64,000 nucleotides of DNA from Janthinobacterium violaceinigrum (GTDB lineage: Bacteria; Pseudomonadota; Gammaproteobacteria; Burkholderiales; Burkholderiaceae_D). The translations under genes were made by a program, and so were the position numbers. Under the pieces are notes generated by a model that was not told the DNA's origin, did not search any database, and saw only the letters and a program-made list of their open reading frames with translations. Below, one piece after another: positions 52,701 through 61,423 of the stretch (its first letter is position 1; each line of letters opens with the position of its first letter). The DNA is taken from contig NZ_WFLI01000028.1 of the NCBI RefSeq assembly GCF_009208555.1, positions 1-64,000 of the forward strand, given 5' to 3'.

Positions 52701-53724
52701 TCCATTCTTGCCATCGCTGGCCGCATTGATGCTGGCCATGTCCGCATCTGCAACTGCGGCGGCCGCAGCCACGCTCGATCCCGCCTTGCCCGCCTACGTG
52801 CCGCAGGCCGTCAAGGTGCCGGCCGCGGCTGGCTACCTGGACCGCAAGACGGGCGCGGCCATGATAGGCGGCGCCGAGCACGTGGCCACCGTCGTCGGCC
52901 AATGGAATGCCTTGTTTGCGGCCAGCCATCCGGGCATCGTCCTCGGTTTCGAGGGCAAGGGCACGAGCAGCGCCGTGCCGCTATTGATGCACGACAAGGT
53001 GCTGTTCGGCGCCATGGGCCGCGCCATCAATGCCATTGAACTGGTGCCGTACCGGAAGATCGTGGGGCGCGACGCGCTGGAAATCCGCATCGCGCACACG
53101 GCGTCCACGCCGGACGGCAGCTTGGCCACGTCCCTGGCCGTGTACGTGAACCGGGCCAATCCCCTGACGCAGCTGACGGCGGGGCAAGTGTCGCAAATTC
53201 TATCTGTCGGCAATCCCGGCGGCGATGTCAGCCGCTGGGGACAGCTGGGCTTGAGCGGCGAATGGCGCGAGCGCGCGATCCACCCGTACGGCACGGCTGC
53301 CTGGACGGGCTTTGGCGACTACTTGCAGCGCGAACATTTCCAGGGCCGCGCGCTGACACCCAATCACGAAGAGCTGGGCAACACGGCCGCCATCACGGGC
53401 CGCATCGCGCAAGACCCGGCCGGCATCGGCGTGGCCGCGCTCGGCGTGCGGCACCCGCAACTGCGCCAGCTGGCCATCGTGGGCGCGGACGGCCAGCCGG
53501 CGACGGGCACGGACGAGGAAGTGGTATCCGGCCGCTATCCGTACGGCCGCTACGTGTACTTGTATGTGCGCCGCTTGCCGGGCCAGGCCGTCGATCCGCT
53601 GGCAAAGGAATACCTGCGCCTGGTGCTGTCGCGCGAAGGACAGGCGATCATCGCCGCGCAGCCGGGCGGCTACCTGCCCCTGACGGCCGCGCAAGCCAGG
53701 GCTGAACTGGAGAAACTCGAATGA
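52690..53724 (+). CDS. PstS-like periplasmic binding protein (first of pair)
   Basis: 344 residues. ATG 52690 starts a signal peptide (FLPSLAALMLAMSASATAAA); it overlaps the previous stop by 11 bases. The fold is type II periplasmic binding protein of the PstS kind: VVGQWNALFAASHPGIVLGFEGKG, GRAINAIELVPY, LAVYVNRANPLTQLTAGQVS, WGQLGLSGEW, and the C-terminal YLYVRRLPGQAVDPLAKEYL. Compared with phosphate-binding PstS, the usual GSG(T/S) phosphate loop is not obvious, so the ligand may not be phosphate. No ABC permease accompanies it. Confidence 0.8.
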   Translation: MASSPFLPSLAALMLAMSASATAAAAATLDPALPAYVPQAVKVPAAAGYLDRKTGAAMIGGAEHVATVVGQWNALFAASHPGIVLGFEGKGTSSAVPLLMHDKVLFGAMGRAINAIELVPYRKIVGRDALEIRIAHTASTPDGSLATSLAVYVNRANPLTQLTAGQVSQILSVGNPGGDVSRWGQLGLSGEWRERAIHPYGTAAWTGFGDYLQREHFQGRALTPNHEELGNTAAITGRIAQDPAGIGVAALGVRHPQLRQLAIVGADGQPATGTDEEVVSGRYPYGRYVYLYVRRLPGQAVDPLAKEYLRLVLSREGQAIIAAQPGGYLPLTAAQARAELEKLE

Positions 53725-54728
53725 CGCTGTTGAACAAGACCGCGCTGGCCGCTTGCTGCGTGCTGGCGGCCGCCGCGCAGGCCGCGCCCCTGGCCGTTGA
53801 TCCGGCGCAAACCTATGTGAACCGTGACGGCACGGTGGCCATCGTCGGCAACGATGGCCTGGAAGAAGTGATTACGCAGTTGAACGCGCTGTTTACGCGC
53901 CAGCATCCGCAGGTGCGCTTCAGCTTGCGCATGGAAGGTTCGTCGGCCGGCATGCCCGCGCTGACGGCGGGCGCCACGGCATTCGCGCCGCTGACGCGCG
54001 ACATGTGGCCGGGCGACCAGGCTGCCTTCCGGCAAGTCTTTGGCTACGACGCCACGCCCGTGCGCATCGGCTACAACGGCCACGGTCCCCGTGCGCCGGC
54101 CAAGACGCCGCCCGCCGTGTACGTGCACCGCGACAACCCGTTGGCGGGCTTGACGATGGAGCAGCTGGGCCAGGTATTCACGGCAGGCGCACCGAGAGGC
54201 GACGTCAACCTGTGGTCGCAGCTGGGCGCGACAGGGGACTGGGCGCCGCGCCGCATCCACGCCTACGGCTTGCGCGACGATGGCGGCTTCGCCACGGGCT
54301 TGCGCCATGCGCGTTTCGGCAAGCGTCCGTTTGCCGCCAGGTACGAAGCGCTGGCCTCGCGCGAAGCCGTGATCCGCGCCGTGGCCGCCGACCGCTACGG
54401 CATTGCCGTGCTGGGCTGGGTCAATGCGGCACCCATTTCGGACCAGGTGCGCGTGCTGCCGCTGGCGGCGGCCCAGGGCGCGCCATATTACGGTCCCGAC
54501 AAGGCGACCGTGCGCGCAGGCAACTACCCGCTGACCATGCCCGTGCAGCTGTACGTGAACCGCGCGCCGGGCAAGGGGCTCGATCCGCTGGTGAAAGCGT
54601 ACCTGCAACTGGCCCTGTCGCCGCAGGGACAAGCGATCATTCTGGCCCAGCAGGATAGCGAAGAAGGCTACTTGCCGCTCAGCGAACAGGATTTGCAGGC
54701 CGAGCTCAAGAAACTGGACGCCTTGTAA
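53721..54728 (+). CDS. PstS-like periplasmic binding protein (second of pair)
   Basis: 335 residues. ATG overlaps the previous stop (ATGA). Signal peptide LAACCVLAAAAQA. The layout parallels the upstream gene: VITQLNALFTRQHPQVRFSL, MEGSSAGMPALTAGATAFAP, PAVYVHRDNPLAGLTMEQLG, WSQLGATGDWAPRRIHAYG, LYVNRAPGKGLDPLVKAYL, and a shared C-terminal SEEGYLPLSEQDLQAELKKL. The two clearly descend from one ancestor but have diverged widely. This copy keeps a GSSAGM loop at the first domain, where phosphate binders have a ligand loop. Confidence 0.82.
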   Translation: MTLLNKTALAACCVLAAAAQAAPLAVDPAQTYVNRDGTVAIVGNDGLEEVITQLNALFTRQHPQVRFSLRMEGSSAGMPALTAGATAFAPLTRDMWPGDQAAFRQVFGYDATPVRIGYNGHGPRAPAKTPPAVYVHRDNPLAGLTMEQLGQVFTAGAPRGDVNLWSQLGATGDWAPRRIHAYGLRDDGGFATGLRHARFGKRPFAARYEALASREAVIRAVAADRYGIAVLGWVNAAPISDQVRVLPLAAAQGAPYYGPDKATVRAGNYPLTMPVQLYVNRAPGKGLDPLVKAYLQLALSPQGQAIILAQQDSEEGYLPLSEQDLQAELKKLDAL

Positions 54729-54783
54729 AGTTTCTTTGACCGCATGGCTGGCTGCAGGGCAGGGCGGCCGCTATAATGCCGCC

Positions 54784-55179
54784 ATGTTTATTCGCCAAGG
54801 CCGCGCCGTCGTCGTCCTGTGGATCGCGTGCCTCGCCATCCTCATGGCTGCGCTCGCCCCCACCCTGTCGCGCGCGTTCACGGTCGCCAGCGGCCAGGCC
54901 GTGCCCAGCTTCGAGATCTGTTCCGTGGCGGGCGGCATGAACATGCTGCCCGTGAAGTTGTCCACGGATGCGTCCGATCCCGCCAAGGGCGGCATGCGCA
55001 TGGGCGATTGCCCGTGCTGCAGCATGCATGCGGCCACCCTCGATATTGCGCCCACGACCCTCGTGCTGGCTTCCGGCGAGCTGATCACCGGCTTGCTGCC
55101 CCTGCTGTTCTACCAGTCCGCCACGCCCCTGTTTGCCTGGACGCCCGTCCAGCCCCGCGGACCGCCTGCCGCTTTCTGA
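54784..55179 (+). CDS. DUF2946 family protein, probable copper-related
   Basis: 131 residues. An N-terminal membrane helix or uncleaved signal (VVLWIACLAILMAALAPTL) is followed by a metal-binding-looking segment, EICSVAGGMNMLP and GDCPCCSMHA, and a second hydrophobic stretch. DUF2946 proteins are often found beside copper-handling TonB receptors and carry such Cys-Met-His groups. The next gene, an OprC/NosA-like receptor, supports copper. The start ATG 54784 is chosen at the helix boundary. Confidence 0.78.
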   Translation: MFIRQGRAVVVLWIACLAILMAALAPTLSRAFTVASGQAVPSFEICSVAGGMNMLPVKLSTDASDPAKGGMRMGDCPCCSMHAATLDIAPTTLVLASGELITGLLPLLFYQSATPLFAWTPVQPRGPPAAF

Positions 55180-55267
55180 CCTGTCCATTCCCTGAACTGC
55201 CTTGCGTCGCACCCGTCGTGCGCTGGCGGCCGTTCGTCTTGCCCATACAGAATCTGAAAGCAGCACC

Positions 55268-57346
55268 ATGAAACATATCTCCTTATTGATGTCCCTCGCC
55301 ATCGCCATGCCCGCCGTAGCCCAAACGCGCAGCGAAGATGTCCTGCCCGAAATGAAAGTCATCGTCACGGCCATAGGCGACGGCTACCGTCCCGCCGCCG
55401 ACACGGCGCTGATGCTGTCGAGCACGCCCGGCTACAGCGTGGCGGCCGGCGGCGGCGTGTCCGGTTTGCCAGTGGTCAATGGCTTTGCGGATGACCGCAT
55501 CAAGATCCGCATCGATGGCATGGAACTGACGTCGGCCTGCGCCAATCACATGAATGCGCCCCTGTCGTACATCGACCCGCAACAGGTGCAGCGCATCCGC
55601 CTGATCGCGGGCGTGACACCCGTCAGCGCGGGCGGCGACAGCATCGCCGGCACCATCGAAGTGCAATCCAACGCGCCCGTGTTCGCCCAGTCCGGCGCGG
55701 GGCTGCTGACGCAAGGCAGCATTGCCGTGTCGGGACGCAGCGTCAACAACAGCGTGGCGACCAGCGTGAACGCGTCGGCCGCCAGCGCCATGTTCAGCAT
55801 CGGCTACAGCGGCGCCTACACGCGGGGGCACAGCTATGAAGATGGCCACGGCAACAAGGTGCTGGGCAGCATGTTTGAGAGCATCAACCAGGCCATCGTG
55901 CTGGCGGCAAAAGGCCAGGGCCAGCAGCTGACCTTACGCGCGGGCGTGCAGTACATCCCGTACCAGGGCTTTCCCAACCAGTACATGGACATGACGGACA
56001 ACCACGGCCAGTTCGCCAATCTCGCTTACCGGGGCGAGTTTGGCTGGGGTGTGCTCGACGCGCGTGCCTACTGGCAGCAGACGGACCATGAAATGGGCTT
56101 TTTCAGCAGCGAGCGCACGGGCACGATGCCGATGCTCACGCACGGGCGCAATACGGGCTATGCGCTGATGGCCAGCCTGCCGATGGCTGCGGGCGAGTTG
56201 CGCCTGGGCCAGGAATGGCACGGCTTCCACCTCGACGATTACTGGCCGGCCGTGCCCGGTTCCATGATGATGGGGCCGCGCACCTATCTGAACATCAATG
56301 ACGGCAAGCGTGACCGCACCGTGCTGTTTGGTGAACTGGAAACGCGCCACGATGCGCGCTGGACCAGCGTGCTGGGCTTGCGTGGCGAATCCGTGCGCAT
56401 GGACACGGGCGCCGTGCAATCGTACGGTACCAACATGATGAACATGGCCGATTCCATGGCGGCCGCCGCCTTCAATGCGCGCAGCCGCAGCCGGCGCGAC
56501 ACGAATATCGACGCCTCGGCGCAAGCCACTTTCACGCCGGACACTGCCAGCAGCTATGAATTCGCACTGGCGCGCAAGGTGCGTTCGCCCAACCTGTATG
56601 AGCGCTACTCGTGGGGCCGCGGCTCGATGGCCATGACGATGACCAACTGGTTTGGCGACGGCAACGGCTATGTGGGCGATATCGACCTCAAGCCCGAGAC
56701 GGCTTACACGGCGGCATTGACGGCCGACTGGCATGGCGGCGGCGAGGAGGGCTGGTTCCTGCGCGTCAACCCCTACTACAGCAAGGTCGACAATTACATC
56801 GATGCCGATGTGCTGGCGTCTTTCCATCCGTACATGAAGATGGGCGCCAACGGCAACTTGCTGCGTTTTGCCAACCATGACGCCAGGTTGTACGGCGTGA
56901 ACCTGGCGTGGCAGCTGCCGCTGGCGCGCAGCAGCCAGTGGGGCAGCTTGATTGCCAGCGGCAATGCGGCCTACACGCGGGGCAAGCGCAGCGATGGCGG
57001 CGACCTGTACCGCATGATGCCGCTCAACGCCGTGCTGGCCCTCGAACACAAGCTGGGCGCCTGGAGCAGCCGCATCGAAACGAAGATCGTTGCCCGCAAG
57101 GACAAGGTCGATGCGCGCCGTCTGGAACCGGAGACGGGCGGCTACGCGCTCGTCAACCTGCGCAGCAGCGTCGCGCTGGGCAAGATGGCCAGCCTGAGCG
57201 CGGGCGTCAGCAACCTGTTCAACCGCGCGTATGCGGACCCGCTGGGCGGCGTCTACCTGTCGGGCCTGAAGGCGAACGGCGGCGCGCTGCAGGCGCTGCC
57301 GGCCGAGGGCAGGTCGATTGATGTGGGGCTGCAGCTGAAGTTTTAA
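55268..57346 (+). CDS. OprC/NosA-like TonB-dependent copper receptor
   Basis: 692 residues. Signal peptide HISLLMSLAIAMPAVAQ, TonB-box-like EMKVIVTA, then a plug with DGMELTSACANHMNAPLSYI. This Cys-x3-Met region matches the copper site stretch of OprC (P. aeruginosa) and NosA. The barrel has many Met residues (SMMMGPRTYL, NMMNMADSMAAA, SMAMTMTNWF). Such receptors take up copper; NosA helps fill nitrous oxide reductase. No nos genes are in the window, so copper for oxidases or other enzymes is equally likely. Cotranscription with the DUF2946 gene is likely. Confidence 0.85.
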   Translation: MKHISLLMSLAIAMPAVAQTRSEDVLPEMKVIVTAIGDGYRPAADTALMLSSTPGYSVAAGGGVSGLPVVNGFADDRIKIRIDGMELTSACANHMNAPLSYIDPQQVQRIRLIAGVTPVSAGGDSIAGTIEVQSNAPVFAQSGAGLLTQGSIAVSGRSVNNSVATSVNASAASAMFSIGYSGAYTRGHSYEDGHGNKVLGSMFESINQAIVLAAKGQGQQLTLRAGVQYIPYQGFPNQYMDMTDNHGQFANLAYRGEFGWGVLDARAYWQQTDHEMGFFSSERTGTMPMLTHGRNTGYALMASLPMAAGELRLGQEWHGFHLDDYWPAVPGSMMMGPRTYLNINDGKRDRTVLFGELETRHDARWTSVLGLRGESVRMDTGAVQSYGTNMMNMADSMAAAAFNARSRSRRDTNIDASAQATFTPDTASSYEFALARKVRSPNLYERYSWGRGSMAMTMTNWFGDGNGYVGDIDLKPETAYTAALTADWHGGGEEGWFLRVNPYYSKVDNYIDADVLASFHPYMKMGANGNLLRFANHDARLYGVNLAWQLPLARSSQWGSLIASGNAAYTRGKRSDGGDLYRMMPLNAVLALEHKLGAWSSRIETKIVARKDKVDARRLEPETGGYALVNLRSSVALGKMASLSAGVSNLFNRAYADPLGGVYLSGLKANGGALQALPAEGRSIDVGLQLKF

Positions 57347-58044
57347 GAAAAGCCGCGCCTTCTAGCCTGCAAGGAAGAGGGTGCGTGCGGTTTGTGAGTG
57401 AAATTTTTTCACGTGTTCGGGGATTCGCCAAGTACTTACTGTCAAGTCCCTTGGTGCGCATGTTGTTTAAGAATAAGCTCAGCAGTTTTGACGTCTATAC
57501 GCACGGCAAGATTGTGCTTGTGACGGGCGTGTTTTCTGCGTCGTTTAAAATCGACAATTGACAACCGATATTTTTCTTCACACGCTTTTCGGATGACCGT
57601 AAGTACTAGTCCAGTTTGAATGATGCTCTGGCGTGGTATCTGATCTTTAGATTCCACGCGAGCCGAACTTAAGTAGTTAGAAGCAATTGTCCACGCTAAT
57701 GTGACAATGTGAGAGTTTTTCTTCTCGGAAATTCGTTATGCTAGAGGGGCACCGCAACTACGCAGTGGAAATATTGTTCGAAGAATATTCGTGATGATTA
57801 AGAACGGCAATTCATCATTCTTTATGTTGCCCACAATGAACTTCCTGTACTGATGTCTTTGTCAGAAGACCCTTGTGTGGGTGGAAATATCTGATGCATG
57901 CGATATATTTGCCAGCCGTCGTGAAAATTTTTATGATAGTGATAATCTTTATTGAACCAAAAAATGGTTTTTGTTCGGAAGATTGCATATGGTATATGGC
58001 ATATATCTACCAGTTGAATGAGGAATAACAAGAGAGGATTTTAT
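57347..58044. other. AT-rich gap without a convincing gene
   Basis: About 700 bases between the copper receptor and the first islet gene. Composition becomes AT-rich after about 57600. A 71-codon minus-strand frame (57442-57657, containing YRLSIVDFKRRRKHARHKHN) is the only candidate gene and lacks a ribosome site. The promoter and ribosome site (AGAGAGGA, 58031-58038) of the next gene lie at the right end. The stretch looks like decayed acquired DNA. Confidence 0.5.
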
Positions 58045-58428
58045 ATGAAATTGAGAATTTTCAGTATTGCCCCGTTAGCTTTAGTGTTTGTGTTGTCAAA
58101 TTCAATGGCGGCAGAGAGTAAAGTGGATAAAGCTGTATCTGTGGTGAAAGAACTTTGTTTGACCGGAACTCAGTTCGATCTCAAAGTGGATGTTAATGGA
58201 AACTTATCATTAAAGAAGATAACTCCTGGAGTTAATGCCGTGGCTTCAGTTAATGTCCGTAACAGTTCTGGAGCCGCAGCAATATTTGATGATGAGGTAC
58301 GTCGAATTGCCGATGAAGATATTCGATCTTGCATAAAACCATACATTTCTCAAATAATTAACTCAATTCTTGAGGAAGGTAAATATTCAAAGCGTGAAGC
58401 TGAATCTCAAAAAAAAAGCAAAAAATAG
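58045..58428 (+). CDS. small exported protein of unknown function, AT-rich gene
   Basis: 127 residues from ATG 58045 with AGAGAGGA 6 bases upstream. A signal peptide (IFSIAPLALVFVLSNSMAA) is followed by a short domain with two cysteines (KELCLTG and DIRSCIKPY), and a Lys/Glu-rich tail (SKREAESQKKSKK). The central VNVRNSSGAAAIFDDEVRRI has no known match for me. Two bases separate it from the next gene. Composition differs sharply from the chromosome around it, suggesting horizontal transfer. Confidence 0.7.
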   Translation: MKLRIFSIAPLALVFVLSNSMAAESKVDKAVSVVKELCLTGTQFDLKVDVNGNLSLKKITPGVNAVASVNVRNSSGAAAIFDDEVRRIADEDIRSCIKPYISQIINSILEEGKYSKREAESQKKSKK

Positions 58429-58430
58429 AA

Positions 58431-58880
58431 TTGAGTAGTAAAATTAACGATGCAATTGAAGAGGTGATAAGGCAAATTCTTGCTGCGAAATCGGAAGCAA
58501 ATAAAATAAAAATAAAACCAAATTTAATGAATATTGAAGAGTCTATTGAAACCTTTGAGAAGTTTGGCGAGGAGGATTCAATATTCATAACGACCATAAA
58601 TATTCCGTTAATTCACAGGTATATTCGCGATTATGGGACAAAGGAAACAAAAGAGGAATTCCGCATAAAAATTAACAATCTTTATGAAAAAAAGAAGGAT
58701 TTTGATGGGTTCATGCATAAGCTAATTGAGGGTTTTGGTGATGACGGAAAATTGATGGATGTTGATAAGATAAATGAAATTTATGAAATTTTCTTGATGA
58801 AAATAAACTCAAAAAATCAGGCTCGATCAGATTTCCATACTTTTTTGGCAAATTTGAAAATATCTAATTTCAAGGTTTGA
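58431..58880 (+). CDS. small cytoplasmic helical protein of unknown function, AT-rich gene
   Basis: 149 residues from TTG 58431, 2 bases after the upstream stop, so probably coupled in translation. An internal ATG (MNIEESIETF) is an alternative start. The protein is helical and charged: DAIEEVIRQILAAKSEANKI, KKKDFDGFMHKLIEGFGDDG, KINEIYEIFLMKI. No signal peptide and no known motif. The 60 bases 58441-58500 contain only 23 G/C. An exported small protein paired with a cytoplasmic partner recalls toxin-immunity or accessory pairs, but that is speculation. Confidence 0.65.
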   Translation: MSSKINDAIEEVIRQILAAKSEANKIKIKPNLMNIEESIETFEKFGEEDSIFITTINIPLIHRYIRDYGTKETKEEFRIKINNLYEKKKDFDGFMHKLIEGFGDDGKLMDVDKINEIYEIFLMKINSKNQARSDFHTFLANLKISNFKV

Positions 58881-59078
58881 ATGTGAAGGCTTGGTGGAGT
58901 AATTGCGGATGTGCATATGGGTGAGCTGAAAGTCATAACCTAATCTTTCATTGCTAAATATTTGATAAAATTTTTTCATATTCTCTTCGCTCCACTGTGG
59001 GATAGATATTTTAGGTGGTATAGGATCAATAGGTTGGCTTACACATGATGCCCCGTCACCCATAGCCTGACCAACCAT
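58827..59078 (-). pseudogene. possible remnant gene at right edge of AT-rich islet
   Basis: A minus-strand frame of 83 codons reads protein-like (PIPPKISIPQWSEENMKKFY, then QIFSNERLGYDFQLTHMHI). A stop occurs 10 codons before its first ATG, and the ATG has AAAGG directly against it with no spacing. It overlaps the last 54 bases of the gene ending at 58880. It may be the 3' part of a gene whose 5' part was lost where GC-rich chromosome resumes near 59060. Confidence 0.3.
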
Positions 59079-59137
59079 CCTTTGCCAGCGGCGCCCGGAT
59101 GCGGTCTAATCATGGTTTGTTCCTTCACGAGCTAGCC

Positions 59138-60457
59138 ATGTTGCCCACACCCGCCATCGCCGCCTTGCGCGAGCAATTTCCCCTGATTACAGAATTGATG
59201 GCCTTGCAGCCCTTGAGCTGGTTCAACCCCCGCATCGCGCCGGCCGCCGAAGGCTTGGACGATGTGGGCTTGACGGCCCACGATGTGGCGCAGGCCAGCG
59301 CGCGCCTGGCGCGTTTCGCGCCCTACCTGGCCAAGGCTTTTCCGCAAACGCAGGCCAGCGGCGGCATCATCGAGTCGCCCGTCGTGCCGCTGCCCGCCAT
59401 GCAGGCCGCCTTGGGCATGACGATCGGGCAGCTGTGGCTCAAGCAGGATAGCCATTTGCCCATTTCCGGCTCGATCAAGGCGCGCGGCGGCATCTATGAA
59501 GTGCTGAAACATGCGGAAATGCTGGCGCTCGATGCGGGCCTGCTGAAAGAGGGCGACGATTACAGCGTGCTGGCCAGCGACGCCGTGCGGGCGTTCTTCG
59601 GCCAGTATGCGATCGCCGTCGGCTCCACGGGCAACCTGGGCCTGTCGATCGGCATCATGAGCGCGCGCCTGGGCTTTCGCGCCACCGTGCACATGTCGGC
59701 TGACGCGCGCCAGTGGAAAAAGGATAAATTGCGCGCGCATGGCGTCACGGTGGTGGAATATGCGACCGACTACAGCGTGGCCGTGGAAGCGGGGCGCAAG
59801 CAGGCGGAGGGCGACCCCGCCTGCCACTTCGTCGACGATGAAAACTCGCACGACCTGTTTCTCGGCTACGCGGTGGCGGGCCAGCGTCTGAAGCAACAGT
59901 TCGAAGCGGCGGGCGTCGCCGTCGATGCGGATCACCCCCTGTTCGTGTACTTGCCCTGCGGCGTGGGCGGCGGCCCCGGCGGCGTGGCCTTCGGCCTGAA
60001 GCTGGCGTTTGGCGATTGCGTCCACTGCGTGTTCGTCGAACCGACCCATTCGCCATGCATGCTGCTGGGCGTGCATACGGGCTTGCACGAGCAGATCAGC
60101 GTGCAGGAGATCGGCATCGACAATGTCACGGCCGCCGATGGCCTGGCCGTGGGACGCCCGTCCGGTTTCGTGGGGCGCGCCATGCAGCGGCTGATCGACG
60201 GCTACGCCACCGTCACGGATGAAGAACTGTACCGCTTGCTGGCGACGCTTGAACAAACGCAAGGCTTGCGCCTGGAGCCGTCGGCCGTGGCCGGTTTCGC
60301 AGGCATTCCTCCCGTGCTGGCCGCACCGCAATACCAGGCGAATCTGCCGCGGGCCACGCACCTGGTGTGGGGCACGGGCGGCAGCATGGTGCCGCAGGAG
60401 GAAATGGCCGCCTACGTGGCGCGGGGGCGCGCCCTGCTGGCTGCCGGAGCCGCGTGA
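59138..60457 (+). CDS. dsdA: D-serine dehydratase
   Basis: 439 residues (E. coli DsdA 442). PLP enzyme converting D-serine to pyruvate and ammonia, giving resistance to D-serine and its use as nutrient. The PLP lysine is K114 (LPISGSIKARGGIYEVLKHA). The glycine loop GSTGNLGLSIGIMSARLGF and FVDDENSHDLFLGYAVAGQRLK match the family closely. The ribosome site is weak; ATG 59138 is chosen by family length. The stop overlaps the dsdC start (TGATG). Confidence 0.95.
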   Translation: MLPTPAIAALREQFPLITELMALQPLSWFNPRIAPAAEGLDDVGLTAHDVAQASARLARFAPYLAKAFPQTQASGGIIESPVVPLPAMQAALGMTIGQLWLKQDSHLPISGSIKARGGIYEVLKHAEMLALDAGLLKEGDDYSVLASDAVRAFFGQYAIAVGSTGNLGLSIGIMSARLGFRATVHMSADARQWKKDKLRAHGVTVVEYATDYSVAVEAGRKQAEGDPACHFVDDENSHDLFLGYAVAGQRLKQQFEAAGVAVDADHPLFVYLPCGVGGGPGGVAFGLKLAFGDCVHCVFVEPTHSPCMLLGVHTGLHEQISVQEIGIDNVTAADGLAVGRPSGFVGRAMQRLIDGYATVTDEELYRLLATLEQTQGLRLEPSAVAGFAGIPPVLAAPQYQANLPRATHLVWGTGGSMVPQEEMAAYVARGRALLAAGAA

Positions 60458-61380
60458 TGCCATCCGGCGTGCCCATGGTGGCCAGGCTTACGGCCAGCCA
60501 GTTCGCTAACTTGCACACGTTTCTCGTGGCGGCGCGTCATTCCAGTTTCGCGCTGGCCGCGCAGGAACTGGCGCTCACGCCCAGCGCCGTCAGCCACCGC
60601 ATCGCGCGCCTGGAGGACAGCCTGGGCATGCGGCTGTTCGAGCGCCTGACGCGGCAAGTCAGACTGACACCCGATGGCGAACGCATCTTCGCCGCCCTGC
60701 AAACGGGCTGGGACGGCTTGCACGCGGCCATTGCGGGCGGCGACGCGCTGGCGGGCAGCATCACCGTGCATGCGCGTCCGTCCATCGCCCAGTGCTGGCT
60801 GGTGCCGCGCCTGGCCGGGTTGGCGGCGCAGTATCCGGACTTGTCGATTGACTTGCGTGTGGGCAATGACAGCGTGGACTTTCGCGCCGGCCAGGTGGAC
60901 CTGGCGCTGCATTACGGCGACGGCAGCTTTCCCGGCCTGGCAGCGCGCAAGCTGATGGACGAATGGCTGGCGCCCGTCTGCAGTCCGGATTATGCGCGCG
61001 AACATGGCTTGCTGGATGCGCCGCACAATTTGTCAGGCGCGACGGTCCTGCACGACACCCTGGCCTGGCCCGCCTGCGCGCCCGATGCCGAGTGGCGGCT
61101 GTGGCTGGAATCGCAGGCGCCGGAGGTGAACCTGCCCGCGCGCAGCCTGCGTTTCGACCGCGCCGACCTGTGCGCGCAGGCGGCCATCCACCACGCGGGC
61201 GTGGCCATGGGCCGGCGCCGGCTGGTGCAGCCGTGGCTGGACAGCGGCCAGCTGGTCTTGCCGTTCGGCGGCTTCGACCTGGCCAGCCCGCAGGCGTATT
61301 ACCTCGTGCACGGCGCGCGCGCCGCGCTGCCGGCCAGAGTGCAGGCGCTGCTGGACTGGCTGCTGGGGCAGGCAATTTGA
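60457..61380 (+). CDS. dsdC: LysR-type regulator of D-serine use
   Basis: 307 residues. The N-terminal winged helix has FLVAARHSSFALAAQELALT and SAVSHRIARLEDSLG. The effector domain begins SITVHARPSIAQCWLVPRLA and ends GRRRLVQPWLDSGQLVLPFG; both stretches resemble E. coli DsdC. DsdC activates dsdA with D-serine. In E. coli dsdC is divergent from dsdXA; here it is downstream of dsdA and overlaps it, so it is probably cotranscribed. No dsdX permease is present. Confidence 0.9.
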   Translation: MPSGVPMVARLTASQFANLHTFLVAARHSSFALAAQELALTPSAVSHRIARLEDSLGMRLFERLTRQVRLTPDGERIFAALQTGWDGLHAAIAGGDALAGSITVHARPSIAQCWLVPRLAGLAAQYPDLSIDLRVGNDSVDFRAGQVDLALHYGDGSFPGLAARKLMDEWLAPVCSPDYAREHGLLDAPHNLSGATVLHDTLAWPACAPDAEWRLWLESQAPEVNLPARSLRFDRADLCAQAAIHHAGVAMGRRRLVQPWLDSGQLVLPFGGFDLASPQAYYLVHGARAALPARVQALLDWLLGQAI

Positions 61381-61423
61381 TACACTGCGCCCCTTGTTCA
61401 AGAACGCGCACGAAGGAAGCACC

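Noticed and set aside
57442..57657. 71-codon minus-strand frame in the AT-rich gap
   Set aside because: Protein-like basic stretch but no ribosome site and no recognisable family; kept only as a note in the gap entry.
57822..58031. 69-codon minus-strand frame upstream of the first islet gene
   Set aside because: Overlaps the promoter and ribosome-site region of the gene at 58045 and has no ribosome site of its own.
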